The notes under the pieces: generated by a model
What the model saw: the letters and a program-made list of their open reading frames with translations, nothing else
Told to the model about the DNA's origin: nothing
The model's database searches: none
NCBI GenBank assembly: GCA_002313335.1
Contig: DCBC01000003.1
Coordinates: 1-13,713, forward strand
DNA length: 13,713 nucleotides
Reading direction: 5' to 3'
Source of the DNA: Porticoccaceae bacterium UBA1117
Lineage (GTDB): Bacteria > Pseudomonadota > Gammaproteobacteria > Pseudomonadales > Porticoccaceae
In this document: piece by piece, positions 9,226 to 13,713 of the stretch
How the letters are laid out: every line of letters starts with the position of its first letter
How positions within the stretch are numbered: position 1 is the stretch's first letter
Program-made: the position numbers and the translations under genes

Positions 9226-9320
9226 AACGTGGTGGAAAGGTAGTTAATTGGGTTGAATGTCATCGATAAACCCTGTATCGTTCCGCGCCTTTAGAGTGTC
9301 CATAGTTAGGAGTAAATAAG

Positions 9321-9590
9321 TTGGCAAATTCAGTACAAGCAAAGAAACGCGCACGCCAGAATGAGAAACGCCGTCAGCACAATGCCAGCCTTCGTTCAAT
9401 GGTTCGCACATATTTGAAAAAAGTAGACGCTGCGATCGTTTCAGGTGATCAAGCGAATGCACAAGAAGCTTACACCGCTGCCGTTCCAGTCATTGACAGA
9501 ATGGCAGATAAAGGCATCATCCACAAAAATAAGGCAGCTCGTCATAAAAGCCGCCTGAATGCGAAAGTAAAAGCGCTAAGCGCAGCGTAA
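9321..9590 (+). CDS. rpsT: 30S ribosomal protein S20
   Basis: Primary-binding protein of the 30S subunit that contacts 16S rRNA. It has 89 aa (E. coli 87) and is strongly basic. Its [20 protein letters not shown] start and the later [13 protein letters not shown] segment match E. coli S20. The start codon is TTG at 9321, preceded by AGGAG (9308-9312) with 8 nt spacing. E. coli rpsT also starts with UUG, and there the rare start is part of autogenous translational control by S20; the same feedback is plausible here. It is a single gene, divergent from murJ and convergent with proB, and is followed 15 nt later by a strong hairpin terminator. Confidence 0.97.
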   Translation: MANSVQAKKRARQNEKRRQHNASLRSMVRTYLKKVDAAIVSGDQANAQEAYTAAVPVIDRMADKGIIHKNKAARHKSRLNAKVKALSAA

Positions 9591-9605
9591 TACTTCCGTC
9601 ATTGG

Positions 9606-9632
9606 AAAAACCGGTTACGACCGGTTTTTTTT
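9606..9632. terminator. Bidirectional intrinsic terminator between rpsT and proB
   Basis: A perfect 10-bp stem, AAAAACCGGT (9606-9615) with ACCGGTTTTT (9620-9629), encloses a TACG loop of the stable UNCG type. A T run continues to 9632 on the plus strand. Read from the minus strand it also ends in TTTTT, about 34 nt after the proB stop. The A-flanked, symmetrical design fits termination of both converging transcripts. Confidence 0.9.
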
Positions 9633-9665
9633 CGTCTACGTTTTAAAGGTTAAGCCTATGGCTTT

Positions 9666-10787
9666 CTAATTTAATACCAAATTATCGCGGTGTATCATTT
9701 CATCATGATCTCGATATCCTAGGATAGTAATAATGGCATCACTACTTTGACCTCGAATTTTCAACGCCTCATCCGCACTATAATTAACCAATCCACGCGC
9801 TACTTCGTTGCCATCATCATCAACACAGCTAACTAAGTCGCCACGACCAAACTTTCCACTTACTTTGGATATACCTACCGGCAATAAACTGCGTCCCTGT
9901 TTAACAAGAACCTTTATAGCACCCGCATCAAGTACTAAATACCCCTTCACCTGAAGCTGGCCCGCCAACCATTGCTTGCGCGCTGCAATGGGCCTTTCAT
10001 TGGCGGTGAGAAGAGTACCAACATGTTTTCCTGCACAAATATCTAGCAATACACTTTTATTTCTGCCGCCAGCAATAACGGTGCTACAGCCAGATGACGA
10101 GGCTATGCGAGCCGCTTGAAGCTTAGTGATCATGCCACCGCGGCCTAAGTTACTTGAACTCTCGCTGACCAAACTATCAAGGGTCTCATCATTAGCTCGC
10201 TTTTCAGTAACAAGCTCTGCCAAAGGATCGTGGTCTGGGTTAGCACCGTACAGACCATCTTTGTCTGTCAGGATTAGCAGTAGATCAGCGTCAATTAAAT
10301 TTGCCACCAAGGCGGCAAGATTATCGTTATCTCCAAAGCGAATTTCATCGGTAACCACAGTGTCATTTTCGTTGACGACCGGCACAACACCTAGATTCAT
10401 TAATTTTTTTAATACGCCACGAGCATTTAAATAGCGTTGCCGACTCGCCAGATCATCATGGTCGAGTAAAATCTGGGCAGTATGCCGCTTAAATCGTAAG
10501 AAACTCGTTTCATAGCACTGTATGAGACCCATTTGACCCACCGCAGCGGCCGCCTGCAGGTCATGTATATTATCTGGGCGACTAGTCCAACCAAGCCGAG
10601 CCATACCCTCAGCAATGGCTCCGGAGGAGACTAGGACTACTTCTTTTCCTTCTTGGAGAAGCTCTGCAATTTGACTTACCCAGTCATCTACCGAATCTCG
10701 ATCAACGCCGGCACCATCATTAGTCAGTAAAGCACTACCAATTTTAATGACTAACCGTTTAGCATCTTTGACCGCAGTTCGATTCAA
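9666..10787 (-). CDS. proB: Glutamate 5-kinase
   Basis: First step of proline synthesis: phosphorylates glutamate to gamma-glutamyl phosphate. It has 373 aa (E. coli 367). The amino-acid-kinase domain shows [10 protein letters not shown] (13-22), VSSGAIAEG (53-61), [19 protein letters not shown] (137-155) and the family signature around [13 protein letters not shown] (215-227). A C-terminal PUA domain covers about 280-365. Proline feedback inhibition is typical of the family. The start is TTG at 10787: no ATG or GTG lies between it and the first conserved strand. GGAG (10800-10797), partly inside the last obgE codon, is 9 nt upstream. The 6-nt gap after obgE makes a two-gene operon, an arrangement also seen in Pseudomonas. 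The next proline gene, proA, is not in the window. Confidence 0.96.
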   Translation of the reverse strand: MNRTAVKDAKRLVIKIGSALLTNDGAGVDRDSVDDWVSQIAELLQEGKEVVLVSSGAIAEGMARLGWTSRPDNIHDLQAAAAVGQMGLIQCYETSFLRFKRHTAQILLDHDDLASRQRYLNARGVLKKLMNLGVVPVVNENDTVVTDEIRFGDNDNLAALVANLIDADLLLILTDKDGLYGANPDHDPLAELVTEKRANDETLDSLVSESSSNLGRGGMITKLQAARIASSSGCSTVIAGGRNKSVLLDICAGKHVGTLLTANERPIAARKQWLAGQLQVKGYLVLDAGAIKVLVKQGRSLLPVGISKVSGKFGRGDLVSCVDDDGNEVARGLVNYSADEALKIRGQSSDAIITILGYRDHDEMIHRDNLVLN

Positions 10788-10793
10788 TCTATG

Positions 10794-11999
<1,206 letters not shown>

Positions 12000-12007
12000 T
12001 TACAGTT

Positions 12008-12037
12008 GCTATAGGGTTTAGTCATTTATCATGTCAA
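12008..12037 (-). promoter_or_regulatory. Candidate promoter for obgE-proB
   Basis: Minus strand: a perfect -35 TTGACA (12037-12032), then TATAGC (12013-12008) after 18 nt, or CTATAG after 17 nt. It lies between the rplU-rpmA terminator and the obgE start, where a separate promoter would be needed. The -10 is only moderate. Confidence 0.5.
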
Positions 12038-12070
12038 ATCGGGTATTGTAGAGCAAAAATAATCGCCCAT

Positions 12071-12098
12071 AAAAAAAGCCCCGCGTAGGGGCCTTTTT
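12071..12098 (-). terminator. Intrinsic terminator of rplU-rpmA
   Basis: Read on the minus strand, AAAAAGGCCCC pairs with GGGGCTTTTTT (one G-U pair) around a TACGC loop and is followed by further T residues. It starts 17 nt after the rpmA stop. Some read-through into obgE would be usual for this gene order. Confidence 0.88.
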
Positions 12099-12114
12099 AA
12101 CTGAATGGAAGTAT

Positions 12115-12372
12115 CTACGCAGACACTACCTCAGCATATTTACGATTGTGCGGGCCTTTTTGTACAAACTGCACTTTACCCGTCGCTTTTGCAAACAACG
12201 TGTGGTCTTTACCAATACCAACATTGTTGCCAGGATGAAACTTAGTTCCACGCTGACGAATGATGATACCACCTGCATTGATTGCTTGACCGCCATAGAC
12301 CTTTACGCCAAGTCGCTTGCTTTGTGAATCGCGACCGTTTCGAGTACTACCACCAGCTTTCTTGTGAGCCAT
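12115..12372 (-). CDS. rpmA: 50S ribosomal protein L27
   Basis: Large-subunit protein whose N-terminal tail reaches toward the peptidyl-transferase centre. Its 85 aa and the [16 protein letters not shown] start with the [20 protein letters not shown] core (residues 35-54) are textbook L27. There is no N-terminal cleavable extension of the Firmicutes type. Start ATG 12372 with GAGGA about 8 nt upstream. It follows rplU by 18 nt, the near-universal rplU-rpmA pair, and is closed by a hairpin terminator. Confidence 0.98.
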   Translation of the reverse strand: MAHKKAGGSTRNGRDSQSKRLGVKVYGGQAINAGGIIIRQRGTKFHPGNNVGIGKDHTLFAKATGKVQFVQKGPHNRKYAEVVSA

Positions 12373-12390
12373 TGCTATATCCTCTTGGGA

Positions 12391-12705
12391 TTACCCAGCG
12401 TTAATGCCAGTAATCTTAACTTCTGTATACCACTGTCTGTGGCCCTGTTGTGTGCGTGAATGCTTGCGACGACGAAACTTGATAATGTTCACTTTGTCGC
12501 CACGACCATGAGAAACAACCTCAGCAGTCACCTTACCGCCCTCCACAAGAGGGGCACCAATCTTGACTTCAGCGCCTTCGCCGACCATCAAGACTTCTTC
12601 AAAATCGATATTATCACCAGTCGCGATATCGAGCTTCTCAAGACGTAAGGTTTCACCCTCAACGACCCGATGTTGCTTCCCGCCACTCTTGATTACTGCG
12701 TACAT
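12391..12705 (-). CDS. rplU: 50S ribosomal protein L21
   Basis: Large-subunit protein that binds 23S rRNA. Starting at ATG 12705 it has 104 aa (E. coli 103) and begins [14 protein letters not shown] like other L21 proteins. The basic signature [19 protein letters not shown] is present near the C-terminus. A TTG at 12717 could add four residues, but GGAG (12715-12712) is 6 nt before the ATG, would overlap that TTG, and points clearly to 12705. First gene of the rplU-rpmA operon, driven by a strong promoter with an 80-nt leader. Confidence 0.98.
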   Translation of the reverse strand: MYAVIKSGGKQHRVVEGETLRLEKLDIATGDNIDFEEVLMVGEGAEVKIGAPLVEGGKVTAEVVSHGRGDKVNIIKFRRRKHSRTQQGHRQWYTEVKITGINAG

Positions 12706-12711
12706 GTTATG

Positions 12712-12715
12712 CTCC
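12712..12715 (-). promoter_or_regulatory. Ribosome-binding site deciding the rplU start
   Basis: GGAG on the minus strand, 6 nt before ATG 12705. It excludes the TTG at 12717, whose last base is the first G of this motif. Confidence 0.75.
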
Positions 12716-12772
12716 AAATATTAATGACCTACTTACGGCCTGATTCTATCGCGTTGAGTCATGGAGAAAATA

Positions 12773-12790
12773 GCCCCTGCGAGAGGGCGG
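12773..12790 (-). other. GC-rich hairpin at the 5' end of the rplU-rpmA leader
   Basis: On the minus strand CCCT (12787-12784) pairs with AGGG (12778-12775) around CTCGC, immediately at the predicted transcription start. The stem is short (4-5 bp). A 5'-terminal hairpin could stabilise the mRNA or serve in ribosomal-protein feedback; the sequence alone does not show which. Confidence 0.35.
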
Positions 12791-12792
12791 CA

Positions 12793-12821
12793 ATTCTAAT
12801 GGAACACCCCGCGCTTATCAA
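12793..12821 (-). promoter_or_regulatory. Sigma70 promoter of rplU-rpmA
   Basis: Minus strand: TTGATA (12821-12816), exactly 17 nt, then TAGAAT (12798-12793), each close to consensus. It is followed by a GC-rich discriminator region (TGCCGCC), typical of growth-rate- and ppGpp-sensitive ribosomal promoters. Predicted start near 12786, leader about 80 nt. This is the best promoter in the window. Confidence 0.75.
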
Positions 12822-12921
12822 GTGTTTAAACACCAAAAATGCCCTTAACTGAAAGGATCTTTTTTAGGTTCAAGAAACTCAGATAAACCAAGCCCCTAAA
12901 TCACAGGATGAGCTGCCGTAT

Positions 12922-13701
12922 TTAGGCTTCCTTTAACCAAATAAGAGACGCATGACGACCGATAACTGGCTCCCGCCGGTAGGAATAAAACCGCTCGGGA
13001 TTTGAAAATGTACAGTCATCGCCACCGTATATATCGAAAACCCCGCAACTGTTGAGTTCGCCACGAGCCAAGGCATAGATATCCGCCAAATAGTGGTCTT
13101 TGCGGCCGATATTATCACTTGGCGTAAACGCTCCAGAGATAACCTGCCGATGCGGCTGGCTCTGGGCATTGTCTAAAAATTCCTGCTGTACCTCAGCACC
13201 CACTTCAAATGCACATGGCCCGATAGCAGGGCCCAAAAATGCCATTAGAGGCCCATCATGGGAGCGAAATTTAGCGACTGCATTACGGACTACTCCAGCG
13301 GCTAAACCGCGCCATCCGGCATGAACAACCGCAACCTTACTACCTTGTTTATTGCACAGCAACACCGGCAGACAGTCAGCCGTCATGACCGCACAAACAA
13401 CCCCTGCTTTATCACTATAACTACCATCAGCCTCAGTCGTGCCTTTGGCATTGGGTGCATAGATTACATCAACGCCATGAACTTGATCGAGCCAAACGGG
13501 TGGGCGAGTAAGATTTAAGCGCGCAACCAGGGATGCGCGGTTAGCCTGCACACTAGCCGGACTATCGCCCACGTGAAGCGCCATATTATTACTTGAGTAA
13601 GGCTCCTCACTAACCCCTCCATACCGCAGACTAATTGCCGACCCTACCGAGTCTGGCACAGGCCAATTAGGTATAAAAAATGAATCTGCTTTGCTAGCCA
13701 C
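12922..13701 (-). CDS. pgeF: Peptidoglycan editing factor PgeF (YfiH/laccase-domain family)
   Basis: Cytoplasmic metal-binding enzyme of the YfiH family. It was formerly called a multicopper polyphenol oxidase and is now linked to removing wrongly built UDP-MurNAc precursors. The 259 aa compare with 243 in E. coli. The zinc-site residues are His75 (DQVHG), Cys110 (MTADCLPVL) and His127 (VVHAGWRGL). Further family marks are LGPAIGPCAFEVG (156-168) and GGDDCTF (226-232), with FYSYRRE near the end. The chosen start is GTG 13701, but the frame stays open to the edge (12 more bases) and the N-terminus is longer than in E. coli, so the true start may lie outside. In E. coli it follows rluD; here it lies upstream of rplU on the same strand, 204 nt from the rplU -35 to start region, with no clear terminator between. 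Confidence 0.93.
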   Translation of the reverse strand: MASKADSFFIPNWPVPDSVGSAISLRYGGVSEEPYSSNNMALHVGDSPASVQANRASLVARLNLTRPPVWLDQVHGVDVIYAPNAKGTTEADGSYSDKAGVVCAVMTADCLPVLLCNKQGSKVAVVHAGWRGLAAGVVRNAVAKFRSHDGPLMAFLGPAIGPCAFEVGAEVQQEFLDNAQSQPHRQVISGAFTPSDNIGRKDHYLADIYALARGELNSCGVFDIYGGDDCTFSNPERFYSYRREPVIGRHASLIWLKEA

Positions 13702-13713
13702 CGGCCAAGGCCT

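Noticed and set aside
9244..9462. 72-codon minus-strand frame over the rpsT start
   Set aside because: Overlaps the rpsT leader and coding region in antisense; no recognisable product.
9652..9664. Small hairpin AAGCC-TAT-GGCTT just after the proB stop
   Set aside because: Five-pair stem with a 3-nt loop and no T run; the stronger hairpin at 9606-9632 explains termination.
12822..12921. Intrinsic terminator after pgeF
   Set aside because: Only weak pairings are seen (TTTAGG with CCTAAA across a long loop; CCTT with AAGG), without a convincing GC stem followed by a T run.

Overview
The window is a dense block of housekeeping genes from a gammaproteobacterium. The gene set and most of the order (rplU-rpmA-obgE-proB, then rpsT, then murJ, then ribF-ileS-lspA-fkpB-ispH) match the conserved arrangement known from Pseudomonas and related Pseudomonadales/Cellvibrionales-type bacteria. 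Base composition looks moderately AT-rich, lower in GC than Pseudomonas itself, which would suit a marine relative. That placement is inferred from synteny and protein resemblance, not from a phylogeny. I see no mobile element, CRISPR array, tRNA/rRNA gene, integron, toxin-antitoxin pair or unknown protein-coding gene.

Layout. (1) 1-1551, plus strand: pgi (glucose-6-phosphate isomerase), cut by the left edge. Its stop lies 3 nt from the stop of the convergent ispH. (2) 1555-7289, minus strand: a tightly packed run transcribed ribF > ileS > lspA > fkpB > ispH, with gaps or overlaps of only a few bases and a candidate promoter just before ribF. (3) 7432-9084, minus: murJ, the lipid II flippase. 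(4) 9085-9320: a divergent promoter region. (5) 9321-9590, plus: rpsT (ribosomal protein S20) with a TTG start, followed by a hairpin that can terminate transcription from both sides. (6) 9666-11990, minus: obgE > proB, with a candidate promoter before obgE. (7) 12115-12705, minus: rplU > rpmA (L21 and L27), with a near-consensus promoter upstream and an intrinsic terminator downstream. (8) 12922-13701, minus: pgeF, whose start lies at the right edge or just beyond it.

How the genes fit together. ribF makes FMN and FAD. ileS charges tRNA-Ile. lspA removes the signal peptide from prolipoproteins. fkpB is an FKBP-type prolyl isomerase/chaperone. ispH makes the isoprenoid precursors needed, among other things, for undecaprenyl phosphate, the lipid carrier that MurJ flips as lipid II. 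pgeF corrects peptidoglycan precursor composition. rplU, rpmA, rpsT and obgE belong to ribosome structure and assembly. proB starts proline synthesis and pgi belongs to central sugar metabolism.

Several genes use non-ATG starts (ispH GTG; murJ, rpsT and proB TTG; pgeF probably GTG). My reading is that the window holds no novel system. The findings are small regulatory and structural points with modest interest scores.
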